Origin: Deltaproteobacteria bacterium
Lineage (GTDB): Bacteria; Bdellovibrionota_C; UBA2361; JAAYZI01
DNA length: 5,026 nucleotides
Reading direction: 5' to 3'
Assembly: GCA_012514925.1 (NCBI GenBank)
Contig: JAAYZI010000320.1
Span: forward strand, 1-5,026
In this document: positions 1 through 5,026 of the stretch, piece by piece
How the letters are laid out: every line of letters starts with the position of its first letter
How positions within the stretch are numbered: position 1 is the stretch's first letter
Position numbers and translations under genes: made by a program
Notes under the pieces: model-generated
The model's database searches: none
What the model was told of the DNA's origin: nothing
What the model saw: only the letters and a program-made list of their open reading frames with translations

Positions 1-423
1 ACTCCAAGCCAGCGGATGACAAATCGGCACACGCTCTATCCAATCCAGAACCAGATCTTGGAAAACTGCGTCATCTTTTATCTCAAAAACGTAATCAAAG
101 TAGTGTAGATTAAAAAGCCACAGGTCAGAAGCACCTGACGGAAACCAGCTTCCATGGGTCTCGAGGGTGACGTTTAGAAAGCGGTAAGCACCCCCTTCCT
201 CCAAGCAGCGGCGCGCCCTGGATTCTTGCAAAGGATTTCTAAGCGCTACCACATCGGACGGCGGAACACCCCTAGACTGATAGCGCCTACGCCCCAGCGC
301 CGTACGTTCATAGCGACGCCGCAAAACTCTGACTATACGAAAGTATAGCTGGGATAAGCGCAGGTGCCGCGCGGTGCGAAACAAACGCGCCAAATTGTGA
401 AGGGAGGTTTGCTGAACGGCCAT
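1..423 (-). CDS. Heparinase II/III family protein, N-terminal part (runs off the left edge)
   Basis: The minus strand is open from an ATG at 423 to the window edge, giving 141 codons with no stop. The N-terminus (LARLFRTARHLRLSQLYFRI, residues 11-30) is the basic opening helix usual in heparinase II/III-like proteins of polysaccharide loci. FLN at 82-84 followed by LWLFNLHYFDY at 101-111 is the conserved stretch of the alpha/alpha-toroid lyase N-domain. The visible part ends at a PxxxPLAWS segment typical of the same domain. The catalytic region and the C-terminal beta-sandwich lie outside the window. Family members cleave acidic polysaccharides by beta-elimination; in glycan clusters they are thought to trim or edit the exported polymer, but the substrate here is unknown. 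An in-frame ATG at 432 would add three residues, and an in-frame TAA at 448-450 bounds the start. Neither start has a clear Shine-Dalgarno sequence. The gene is transcribed divergently from the glycosyltransferase gene. Family recognition is by eye from motifs. Confidence 0.8.
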   Translation of the reverse strand, partial: MAVQQTSLHNLARLFRTARHLRLSQLYFRIVRVLRRRYERTALGRRRYQSRGVPPSDVVALRNPLQESRARRCLEEGGAYRFLNVTLETHGSWFPSGASDLWLFNLHYFDYVFEIKDDAVFQDLVLDWIERVPICHPLAWS

Positions 424-512
424 CGAGAGCATTATTAGTAGTGTTTCTTAGGATAACAAGTTGACATCTCTGCAAAGGGCAAATTGTGCTGCCCTGTCCT
501 GCACCTCGCTGT

Positions 513-543
513 ATTATAAATTTGAGTATCCGGTAACTGTTCA
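513..543 (-). promoter_or_regulatory. Possible promoter for the heparinase-like gene
   Basis: On the minus strand a perfect -10 hexamer TATAAT occupies 518-513. A weak -35 match, TGAACA (4 of 6 against TTGACA), lies at 543-538 with a long 19-bp spacer. The -35 falls inside the terminal repeat of the MITE-like element, so the insertion may have replaced or supplied it. Transcription would start near 505, leaving a leader of roughly 75-80 nt. The -10 is convincing by sequence; the -35 is not. Confidence 0.35.
525..532. repeat. Left target-site duplication (AGTATCCG)
   Basis: AGTATCCG here is repeated exactly at 655-662, and the two copies directly abut the two ends of the 533-654 element. A perfect 8-bp direct repeat at both borders is the expected footprint of transposase-mediated insertion. 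Confidence 0.75.
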
Positions 544-553
544 CATAAATATT

Positions 554-571
554 ACTTTCTCCGGAGAAAGT
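554..571. repeat. 18-bp perfect palindrome in MITE copy 1
   Basis: ACTTTCTCCGGAGAAAGT reads identically on both strands. It is kept in copy 2 at 4982-4999 except for the central base pair. It could be a protein-binding site or the stem of a small hairpin. It has no adjacent U-tract, so it is not an obvious intrinsic terminator. Confidence 0.85.
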
Positions 572-587
572 GAAATGAAAGTAAAAT
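566..587 (+). repeat. 11-bp tandem duplication in MITE copy 1
   Basis: GAAAGTGAAAT at 566-576 is followed directly by GAAAGTAAAAT at 577-587, one mismatch apart. Copy 2 has a single unit at the matching place, which accounts for nearly all of the length difference (122 versus 112 bp). Copy 1 therefore probably gained the extra unit after the copies separated, most simply by replication slippage. Confidence 0.75.
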
Positions 588-654
588 TAACTCCGCGTTA
601 CCGCCAAGAGGCTTAAAACAAAATTGCATGATCAATTCCACGCGCAAACGATAC

Positions 655-662
655 AGTATCCG
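655..662. repeat. Right target-site duplication (AGTATCCG)
   Basis: Exact copy of 525-532, directly abutting the right end of MITE copy 1. Its last seven bases (656-662) are also the first seven of the terminal repeat of the older relic, so copy 1 inserted into the end of a related element. Confidence 0.72.
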
Positions 663-738
663 CTCACATGAATATTAAGTTAAGGGATTACAATATGTTA
701 CCAGTGCAATCATCAAGAAAAAATACGTGAACGGTTAT
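656..738 (+). mobile_element. Diverged MITE relic interrupted at its left end by copy 1
   Basis: The first 22 bases (656-677) match the left end of MITE copy 1 at 18 of 22 positions, including a shared AATATTA. They match the equivalent end of copy 2 equally well. The stretch closes with GTGAACGGTTAT (727-738), whose reverse complement matches the opening GTATCCGCTCAC at 9 of 12 positions, so the segment has terminal inverted repeats. The interior is shorter (83 bp in all) and only faintly like the other copies. The presumed original flanks, 518-525 and 739-746, agree at 5 of 8 positions, which may be a decayed target duplication but is not proof. The relic runs almost up to the glycosyltransferase promoter. 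Confidence 0.5.
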
Positions 739-742
739 CAAC

Positions 743-771
743 TTGTTATACTCAATCATAGCACTGATAAT
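743..771 (+). promoter_or_regulatory. Probable promoter of the glycosyltransferase gene, giving a leaderless mRNA
   Basis: The -35 candidate TTGTTA (743-748, 4 of 6) is separated by exactly 17 bp from the -10 candidate GATAAT (766-771, 5 of 6). Only 8 nt lie between the -10 box and the ATG at 780, so transcription would begin at or within a few bases of the start codon. This fits the lack of any Shine-Dalgarno sequence. The -35 lies just 4 bp beyond the terminal repeat of the MITE relic. The call is by inspection only. Confidence 0.45.
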
Positions 772-779
772 AATTTTCG

Positions 780-2018
780 ATGCAGATACTATTCCTTACC
801 GATAACTTCCCCCCGGAGGTGAATGCCCCGGCCAGACGCACTTATGAGCACTGCCGCCGCTGGGTAAAGCTTGGCGCTAAAGTTACCGTCCTGACCTGCG
901 CCCCCAACTTTCCGGGAGGTCAAGTCTATAACGGCTACCACAACCGCATTTACCAGGAAGAGTTTCTGGAAGGCATCAGGGTGGTGCGAGTTTGGAGCTA
1001 TATCTCGCCAAACCGCGGTTTTTTGCCCAGAATCGCCGATTACCTAAGTTTTGCTTTAAGCGCTGTTGTAGTGGGGCTTTTCAAAAAAAGTGATCTTATC
1101 ATCGCCACTTCTCCCCAATTTTTCACAGCTCCGGCAGGATGGCTACTCTCCCTTTTTAAGCGCAAACCCTGGATCTTTGAGGTGCGCGACCTGTGGCCCG
1201 AATCGATTATCGCGGTGGGAGCACTACCGCGTGGGCGCCTCATCCAAGCGCTTGAGTGGCTGGAGCTTTTTCTGTACCACCGTGCTGATCGCATAGTGGC
1301 GTTAACCGACGCCTTTAAGCTGAACATGACAAACCGCGGCGTCAAAGCCGCCAAGATCTTCGTTATTAAAAATGGAGTGGACTTAACTGAATTCGCGCCA
1401 ACCCCCAAAGACCAGAATTTGGCGCAACAACTCGGCCTAACAGGCAAGTTCGTAGTTTGCTATATAGGCACTCACGGCATGGCACATAAACTGGACTTTA
1501 TTCTGCGTTGCGCCGCGCACTTGGATCGGCAAGATCAAACTCATTTCCTGCTGGTGGGCGACGGCGCCGAAAAAGAAAATCTGCTCGCCTTAAAGAAGCA
1601 GCTTAGACTTACAAATGTCAGCATGCTTGAAGCGGTGCCGCGTCACGAAGCGGCGCGTTACCTGGCACTTGCCGACGCCGCGCTGGTGCCTCTAAAAAAA
1701 ACCCCCACCTTTAAAACTGTGATCCCGTCTAAAATATTTGAAAGCGCCGCTATGCAAAAACCGATTCTGCTTGGAGTAGACGGGGAAGCCCGTGCTTTGG
1801 TCGAACAGTACCAAGCCGGACTGTATTTTGAACCGGAAAATGAAAGCGCCTTCTTAAATCAGCTTAGAATGCTTAAAGATAATAAAGCGTTGCAAGAAAG
1901 TTTAATGCAAGGATGTCGTAGCTTGGCAGCTGCGTTTGACCGCGATAAACTGGCTGAGTCCATGTTCGAAGTGCTGAAGGGAGTTTGCCCATCTTCGATC
2001 TCGTCTTTAGGGCGTTGA
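780..2018 (+). CDS. WbuB-like GT4-family glycosyltransferase
   Basis: This 412-residue protein transfers a sugar from a nucleotide-sugar donor to a lipid-linked glycan intermediate on the cytoplasmic face of the inner membrane. The acceptor and donor cannot be read from the sequence. The opening ILFLTDNFPPEVNAPARR (residues 3-20) is characteristic of WbuB-type O-antigen and capsule glycosyltransferases. Other GT-B landmarks are EVRDLWPES (134-142), IKNGVD (196-201) opening the C-terminal domain, YIGTHGMAHKLD (228-239), LLVGDGAEKENL (257-268), and PSKIFESAAMQKPIL (316-330) carrying the donor-binding Lys and Glu. Length is typical for the family. A stretch at about 88-127 is fairly hydrophobic and may lie against the membrane. 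The start is firm: the N-terminus matches the family and an in-frame TAA lies at 771-773. No Shine-Dalgarno sequence precedes it. Its stop overlaps the start of the next gene by one base, indicating a translationally coupled operon. Confidence 0.9.
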   Translation: MQILFLTDNFPPEVNAPARRTYEHCRRWVKLGAKVTVLTCAPNFPGGQVYNGYHNRIYQEEFLEGIRVVRVWSYISPNRGFLPRIADYLSFALSAVVVGLFKKSDLIIATSPQFFTAPAGWLLSLFKRKPWIFEVRDLWPESIIAVGALPRGRLIQALEWLELFLYHRADRIVALTDAFKLNMTNRGVKAAKIFVIKNGVDLTEFAPTPKDQNLAQQLGLTGKFVVCYIGTHGMAHKLDFILRCAAHLDRQDQTHFLLVGDGAEKENLLALKKQLRLTNVSMLEAVPRHEAARYLALADAALVPLKKTPTFKTVIPSKIFESAAMQKPILLGVDGEARALVEQYQAGLYFEPENESAFLNQLRMLKDNKALQESLMQGCRSLAAAFDRDKLAESMFEVLKGVCPSSISSLGR

Positions 2019-2020
2019 TG
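2009..2020 (+). promoter_or_regulatory. Ribosome binding site and stop/start overlap fixing the phosphotransferase start
   Basis: AGGG at 2009-2012 lies 5 nt before an ATG at 2018-2020, and that ATG shares its A with the upstream TGA stop (2016-2018). This TGATG arrangement is typical of translational coupling. The alternative TTG at 1985 would add 11 residues, but the GGGAG before it is only about 1 nt away, too close to work well. Confidence 0.55.
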
Positions 2021-3925
2021 TACAACAGCTTAGCATATTATTTGATTGGGTTTGTAGCGGCTTTTCTGCTCACTTACCTCTTGACCGCTATCCTAGCGGA
2101 CTTAGCTCCAAAGTATAATTTGTTTTTAGACATGCCGGGCAGCAGAAGGCTTCACGTTAAAGCGGTGCCGCGCTGCGGCGGCTTGGCTATTTTTATAGGT
2201 TTTCAGATCGCCGCTTGGTTTCTGTTGATACTACCGGGCTTTGACCAAGTAAGCGGGCACTTTGCGCCGGAGTGGTTCCAAAATTACCTGATCGCTTCGG
2301 CCGCGCTTTTGGTGCTAGGGCTATTAGATGATCAACGCCCGCTCGCTTGGGGTATAAAACTAATCGGCCAGGTGGCGGTAGCAATCTTTATGTTCGCCTG
2401 CGGAGTCTCTGTGGACTCCCTGTTGGCGCTCGAGCTTCCGACTTGGGCGACCTTAGCGGCAACGGTGCTCTGGTTTATAGCTATTATCAACGCCTTTAAT
2501 CTGATCGACGGCCTAGACGGCTTAGCGACTGGGCTGGCGATTGCAGGCGCGGCGGGGCTGGCAGCGGTTTCATTTTTAAGCCGCTCCCCAGCCGATACGA
2601 TCCTGTTGCTCACACTGATCGGAGCGTGTCTCGGTTTTTTACGCTTTAATTTTCATCCAGCCCGCATTTTTTTAGGCGATTCGGGAAGCATGTTTTTAGG
2701 GTTCACCCTGGCCACAGTAGCGCTCTCACGCGGGGCCAAAATGACCATGTTGACTGCGCTGGCGATCCCACTCCTCGCGGCGGGGGTACCGATTTTCGAC
2801 ACGCTGCTCGCGATTTGGCGCCGCTCGGTGCGCTCCTGGCGAAACGGCAGGAGTGGAACAGCCAGCGCGGTGGCGCACGCCGATATGGAGCATCTGCACC
2901 ACCGCTTGGTGCGCGCCGGACTTTCGCAGCGCAAGGTGGCGTTTTTGCTTTACGGCGCGGCTTTGTTTATGGCCGGCATCGGCGTCCTCAGTATTATTTA
3001 CAACACCCAAGCAGGGGCGATCTTTTTCTTAGCGCTAATTGCGGCCGGATATATCGCGGTGCGTCACCTAGCCCACACCGAACTGTGGGATAGCGGCACG
3101 TTGATTATCGAGGGGCTGCGCCGCCCCACCCGCCCGACCTTAGCGGTAGTGCTCTGCCCTCTTTTGGATCTGATGTTTTTAGGAAGCTCTCTGTTTTTCT
3201 CGCTTTGGTTGGCGCTGCCTTTCCCTAGTGTTTCAGACTTAAAGCTCCTCTTTCTTGAATCAATTTCACTGTGGGTGGGTTGCCCCTACCTGGCGATGGT
3301 TTTTTCAAAATCTTACTCGCGGGTATGGAGCCGTGCGCGCGTATCAGAGTTTGTTGCTTTAGCGGCGGCGCTTCTTCTCGGAGTGGCCGTTTCTATGGGG
3401 ATTACTGCTTTAGTTTTTCAACCGCCGCTACGTTTACTGCTTACTACCACGATTCTCTACAGCGCGTTGTCCGGTGCTCTCATTTGCGGGTTACGCGCCC
3501 TGCCACGCGCGATACGTGATCTGATGGAGTTTGCGGCCGGGGGTCAAGAGCACTCCCAAGGCGGTGTCTTGGTCTACGGAGCGGGCCTAAGTTGCAGCCT
3601 CTATCTAAAAAATCAGTACGAACGCATGATGCAAAGCGGTCAGCACCTGACTCTGGTGGGCCTGGTGGATGACGACGTAAACCTACGCAAACGAGTCGTG
3701 CACGGCTACCGTGTACTTGGCTGTAGTGAAGAGATCCCGGCCCTGGTGGATCGCTACCAAATCACTAAAATCGTGCTGGCCTGCACACCCCCTTTGGGGC
3801 GACGTGCCAAATTGATTCGCTTTGCGGCTGCTCGCGGGATTACCCTGGTGGAGTGGCGCTGCTCAGAAGAGCTGCAAAAGCTGGAGATGCAACAAGAAAC
3901 CCTCCCCAAACGCCTTGCATTCTAG
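2018..3925 (+). CDS. WecA/TagO-like sugar-phosphotransferase fused to a CapD/WbpM-like N-terminal module without its catalytic domain
   Basis: Counted from the ATG at 2018, the protein has 635 residues. Residues 1 to about 350 form a complete polytopic MraY/WecA-family domain. It would transfer a sugar-1-phosphate from a UDP-sugar to undecaprenyl phosphate, starting a lipid-linked glycan. Motifs are PRCGGLAIFIGF (51-62), LLDD (102-105), NAFNLIDGLDGLA (158-170), FLGDSGSMFLG (218-228), PIFDT (258-262) and HLHHR (292-296), so all the usual Mg2+/nucleotide and His-rich elements are present. The loop before HLHHR looks longer and more basic than usual. From about 375 four more hydrophobic segments follow (roughly 376-400, 408-430, 446-468, 474-494). 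A soluble Rossmann-like domain comes next, with GVLVYGAG (516-523), LVGLVDDD (546-553) and VHGYRVLG (561-568). This is the N-terminal half of CapD/WbpM/FlaA1-type dehydratases. The catalytic short-chain dehydrogenase half is absent and translation stops cleanly. The role of the second half is unknown; nucleotide-sugar sensing or complex assembly is conceivable. Family usual length is about 350 residues. Confidence 0.88.
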   Translation: MYNSLAYYLIGFVAAFLLTYLLTAILADLAPKYNLFLDMPGSRRLHVKAVPRCGGLAIFIGFQIAAWFLLILPGFDQVSGHFAPEWFQNYLIASAALLVLGLLDDQRPLAWGIKLIGQVAVAIFMFACGVSVDSLLALELPTWATLAATVLWFIAIINAFNLIDGLDGLATGLAIAGAAGLAAVSFLSRSPADTILLLTLIGACLGFLRFNFHPARIFLGDSGSMFLGFTLATVALSRGAKMTMLTALAIPLLAAGVPIFDTLLAIWRRSVRSWRNGRSGTASAVAHADMEHLHHRLVRAGLSQRKVAFLLYGAALFMAGIGVLSIIYNTQAGAIFFLALIAAGYIAVRHLAHTELWDSGTLIIEGLRRPTRPTLAVVLCPLLDLMFLGSSLFFSLWLALPFPSVSDLKLLFLESISLWVGCPYLAMVFSKSYSRVWSRARVSEFVALAAALLLGVAVSMGITALVFQPPLRLLLTTTILYSALSGALICGLRALPRAIRDLMEFAAGGQEHSQGGVLVYGAGLSCSLYLKNQYERMMQSGQHLTLVGLVDDDVNLRKRVVHGYRVLGCSEEIPALVDRYQITKIVLACTPPLGRRAKLIRFAAARGITLVEWRCSEELQKLEMQQETLPKRLAF

Positions 3926-3964
3926 GTAATTAAAAATATTGACAGCTACATAGCCAACCCCCCT

Positions 3965-3969
3965 AGGAG
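3965..3969 (+). promoter_or_regulatory. Strong ribosome binding site of the arginase gene
   Basis: AGGAG lies 5 nt upstream of the ATG at 3975. It is the only near-consensus Shine-Dalgarno sequence preceding a gene in this window, so the arginase can be translated independently of the upstream gene. Confidence 0.8.
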
Positions 3970-3974
3970 AATCT

Positions 3975-4877
3975 ATGCCAATATCACGTGTTAGAGTAAT
4001 CGGCATGCCGCTTGATTTAGGAGCAGACCGGCGCGGCGTCGATCTGGGTCCGGACGCGCTCAGGCATGACGGGCTTTTGCCCGCCATCCAGGCATTAGGA
4101 CTAGAGGTTGAAGACAGCGGCAACCTGCGGCCGCCACCCCGGCCAAAGATCTCGAGCGGTTCGCCGAAACTTAAATACTACGACGAGATTGTCAGCGCGT
4201 GCCGCGACTTAAAAGACTGCGTCACAAGCGCCGTACAAGACGGTTGCTTTCCGTTAGTATTAGGAGGTGATCACAGCATCGCCATCGGCACCTTGGCAGG
4301 ACTGAGCGCCTGTTACAAAAAGATTGGCTTGCTCTGGATCGACGCTCACGGCGATTTCAATACTGACCAAACCACTCTCAGCGGAAATATTCACGGTATG
4401 AGCTTTGCCGCCGCACTGGGCATTGGAAACCCCGAACTTGTGACTAGCATGCGCCAACCCACAGCCATCCTCCCCGAACGCTGCGCGTTGATCGGTGCGC
4501 GGGATATCGATCCTCTTGAAAAAACCGTCTTAAAAAACTCAGGCGTAACCGTTTTTAGCATGCATGAAATTGACACCCTCGGCATGTACACCGTTATGCA
4601 AAAAGCCTTAAAGATAGTGACAAACGGTTCGGATACAGTGCATCTCTCTTTTGACCTAGACGCGCTTGACCCAAATGATGCTCCAGGCGTGGGTTTCCCC
4701 CTAAAAGGAGGCCTCACATTCCGGGAAGCCAGATTGATTATGGAGATGGCGGCTTCTTCCAACCTCCTCGGAAGCCTGGAGGTCGTGGAGCTAAACCCAA
4801 TCTTGGATCGTCAGAACATGACAGGCAAGTTGGCGATTGATCTGATCGCCACGGCTCTTGGAAAGAGCTTGACTTAG
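3975..4877 (+). CDS. rocF: Arginase
   Basis: This 300-residue cytoplasmic enzyme would hydrolyse L-arginine to L-ornithine and urea with a two-manganese centre. All metal ligands of the ureohydrolase fold are visible: H100 in GGDHS (97-101), D123, H125 and D127 in DAHGDFNT (123-130), and D227 and D229 in SFDLDALDP (225-233). The substrate loop with N129 and SGNIHGM (136-142), the GVGFP segment (238-242) and E272 in VVELNP (270-275) are those of true arginases rather than agmatinases. Length is the usual 300 or so, and no key residue is missing. It starts 49 bp after the phosphotransferase stop, on the same strand and with its own ribosome binding site, so cotranscription is plausible. No ornithine-using or urease gene is visible nearby. 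A direct role in glycan synthesis is not evident; arginine catabolism, nitrogen supply or ornithine/polyamine production are the likely roles. Confidence 0.95.
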   Translation: MPISRVRVIGMPLDLGADRRGVDLGPDALRHDGLLPAIQALGLEVEDSGNLRPPPRPKISSGSPKLKYYDEIVSACRDLKDCVTSAVQDGCFPLVLGGDHSIAIGTLAGLSACYKKIGLLWIDAHGDFNTDQTTLSGNIHGMSFAAALGIGNPELVTSMRQPTAILPERCALIGARDIDPLEKTVLKNSGVTVFSMHEIDTLGMYTVMQKALKIVTNGSDTVHLSFDLDALDPNDAPGVGFPLKGGLTFREARLIMEMAASSNLLGSLEVVELNPILDRQNMTGKLAIDLIATALGKSLT

Positions 4878-4908
4878 CTCGGTACATCTTCATGAAAATA
4901 GCTCGAAG

Positions 4909-5020
4909 GTAACCGCTTACGCGTGGAATTAATCATGCAATTTTTGTTTTAAGCCTCGCGCGGTGGCACGGAGTTAAATTCACTTTCTCCAGAGAAAGTA
5001 ATATTCATGCAAACGGTTAC
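4909..5020 (-). mobile_element. MITE-like element, copy 2 (112 bp, inverted relative to copy 1)
   Basis: The reverse complement of this stretch aligns along its whole length with 533-654 at about 86% of aligned positions (hand count). Its termini are better preserved than those of copy 1: GTAACCGCTTAC at 4909-4920 against GTAACCGTTTGC read back from 5020-5009, matching at 10 of 12. It lacks the 11-bp internal duplication. The left flank GCTCGAAG (4901-4908) does not match the 6 bases visible on the right (ATAACA), so no target duplication is seen. It begins 31 bp after the arginase stop and encodes no protein. It is the last feature before the right edge. Confidence 0.68.
4982..4999. repeat. 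Near-perfect 18-bp palindrome in MITE copy 2
   Basis: ACTTTCTCCAGAGAAAGT corresponds to the palindrome at 554-571 and differs by one base at the centre, so 8-bp arms remain. The arms are unchanged between the copies while nearby bases vary, which may mean the structure matters to the element. Confidence 0.8.
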
Positions 5021-5026
5021 ATAACA

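Larger units (their letters stand above)
533..654 (+). mobile_element. MITE-like element, copy 1 (122 bp, possibly IS66-derived)
   Basis: This non-coding element begins GTAACTGTTCAC and ends GCAAACGATAC, which form degraded terminal inverted repeats. It is bordered by perfect 8-bp duplications of AGTATCCG. A second copy lies in inverted orientation at 4909-5020. By hand alignment the copies agree at about 95 of 110 aligned positions, with three single-base gaps and one 11-bp duplication present only here. Inside are an 18-bp palindrome (554-571) and a conserved block around GAGGCTTAAAACAAAA (608-623). GTAA termini and 8-bp duplications are typical of the IS66 family, so a non-autonomous IS66 derivative is the best guess. 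It encodes no transposase and would need one supplied in trans. The insertion event is well supported; the family is inferred. Confidence 0.72.
424..779. other. Divergent AT-rich intergenic region
   Basis: This 356-bp stretch separates the minus-strand heparinase-like gene from the plus-strand glycosyltransferase gene. I see no supportable protein gene in it. About 200 bp of it is repeat sequence: a MITE-like element with its target duplications, then a related older relic. Likely promoters for the two flanking genes lie at its outer edges. The base composition is markedly more AT-rich than the neighbouring coding regions. Confidence 0.75.

Noticed and set aside
308..544. 78-codon minus-strand open frame
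   Set aside because: It overlaps the heparinase-like frame and the MITE end, has no family-like features, and its ATG lies inside the repeat terminus. The heparinase frame, open to the window edge, explains this strand.
575..616. 13-codon open frame after GGAG inside MITE copy 1
   Set aside because: The second copy lacks the start codon and has a one-base length difference that breaks the frame, so it is not a conserved peptide.
1040..1447. 135-codon minus-strand frame, plus other antisense or shifted frames at 1090-1296, 2193-3519, 3863-4123 and 4260-4762
   Set aside because: All lie within clearly coding genes with recognised motifs, and their translations show low-complexity, Arg/Ser/Ala-rich shadow composition.
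1985..2017. TTG start 11 codons upstream for the phosphotransferase
   Set aside because: Its purine-rich site is only about 1 nt away. The ATG at 2018 has AGGG at 5-nt spacing, overlaps the stop codon in the coupled manner, and begins close to the first membrane helix.
3939..3967. Perfect TTGACA at 3939-3944 as an arginase promoter
   Set aside because: At 17-bp spacing the -10 position reads CCTAGG, and no acceptable -10 box is found at neighbouring spacings.
4865..4880. GAGCT/AGCTC hairpin at the arginase stop as a terminator
   Set aside because: The stem is only 5 bp, overlaps the coding end, and is not followed by a U-tract.
4909..5026. CRISPR array or phage attachment site explanation for the end repeats
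   Set aside because: There are only two inverted copies with terminal inverted repeats, with no regularly spaced direct repeats and no integrase or tRNA gene.

Overview
The window looks like an accessory surface-polysaccharide locus from a Gram-negative-type bacterium. The genes are of moderate GC and the spacers are clearly AT-rich. The species cannot be named from this sequence. The evidence for the setting is a WbuB-like glycosyltransferase, a WecA-type undecaprenyl-phosphate sugar-phosphotransferase, and the start of a heparinase II/III-family protein. These three types commonly sit together in O-antigen, capsule or exopolysaccharide clusters.

Layout: positions 1-423 (minus strand) hold the N-terminal 141 codons of a heparinase II/III-family protein that runs off the left edge. 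Positions 424-779 are a divergent, AT-rich intergenic region containing no convincing gene. It carries a 122-bp MITE-like element (533-654) flanked by a perfect 8-bp target duplication, an older related 83-bp relic (656-738), and likely promoters at both outer edges. Positions 780-2018 encode the WbuB-like GT4 glycosyltransferase, which has no Shine-Dalgarno sequence and is probably translated from a leaderless mRNA. Positions 2018-3925 encode a two-part membrane protein: a complete WecA/TagO-like domain fused to a CapD/WbpM-like membrane and Rossmann module that lacks the catalytic sugar-dehydratase domain. Its start codon overlaps the upstream stop codon. After 49 bp, positions 3975-4877 encode a complete arginase. 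At 4909-5020 a second copy of the MITE-like element lies in inverted orientation.

The two glycan genes form a coupled pair. The phosphotransferase would load the first sugar-phosphate onto undecaprenyl phosphate at the inner membrane, and the GT4 enzyme would add a later sugar from the cytoplasmic side. The heparinase-like protein would cut or edit the polymer. The arginase is on the same strand with its own strong ribosome binding site, but it has no obvious role in glycan synthesis.

The most interesting part is the small repeat family. Two full copies and one relic share termini beginning GTA(A/T)C. The best-preserved insertion has an 8-bp target duplication, and it landed inside the end of the older relative. 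GTAA termini with 8-bp duplications are typical of IS66-family elements, so these may be IS66-derived MITEs. That family assignment is inference.
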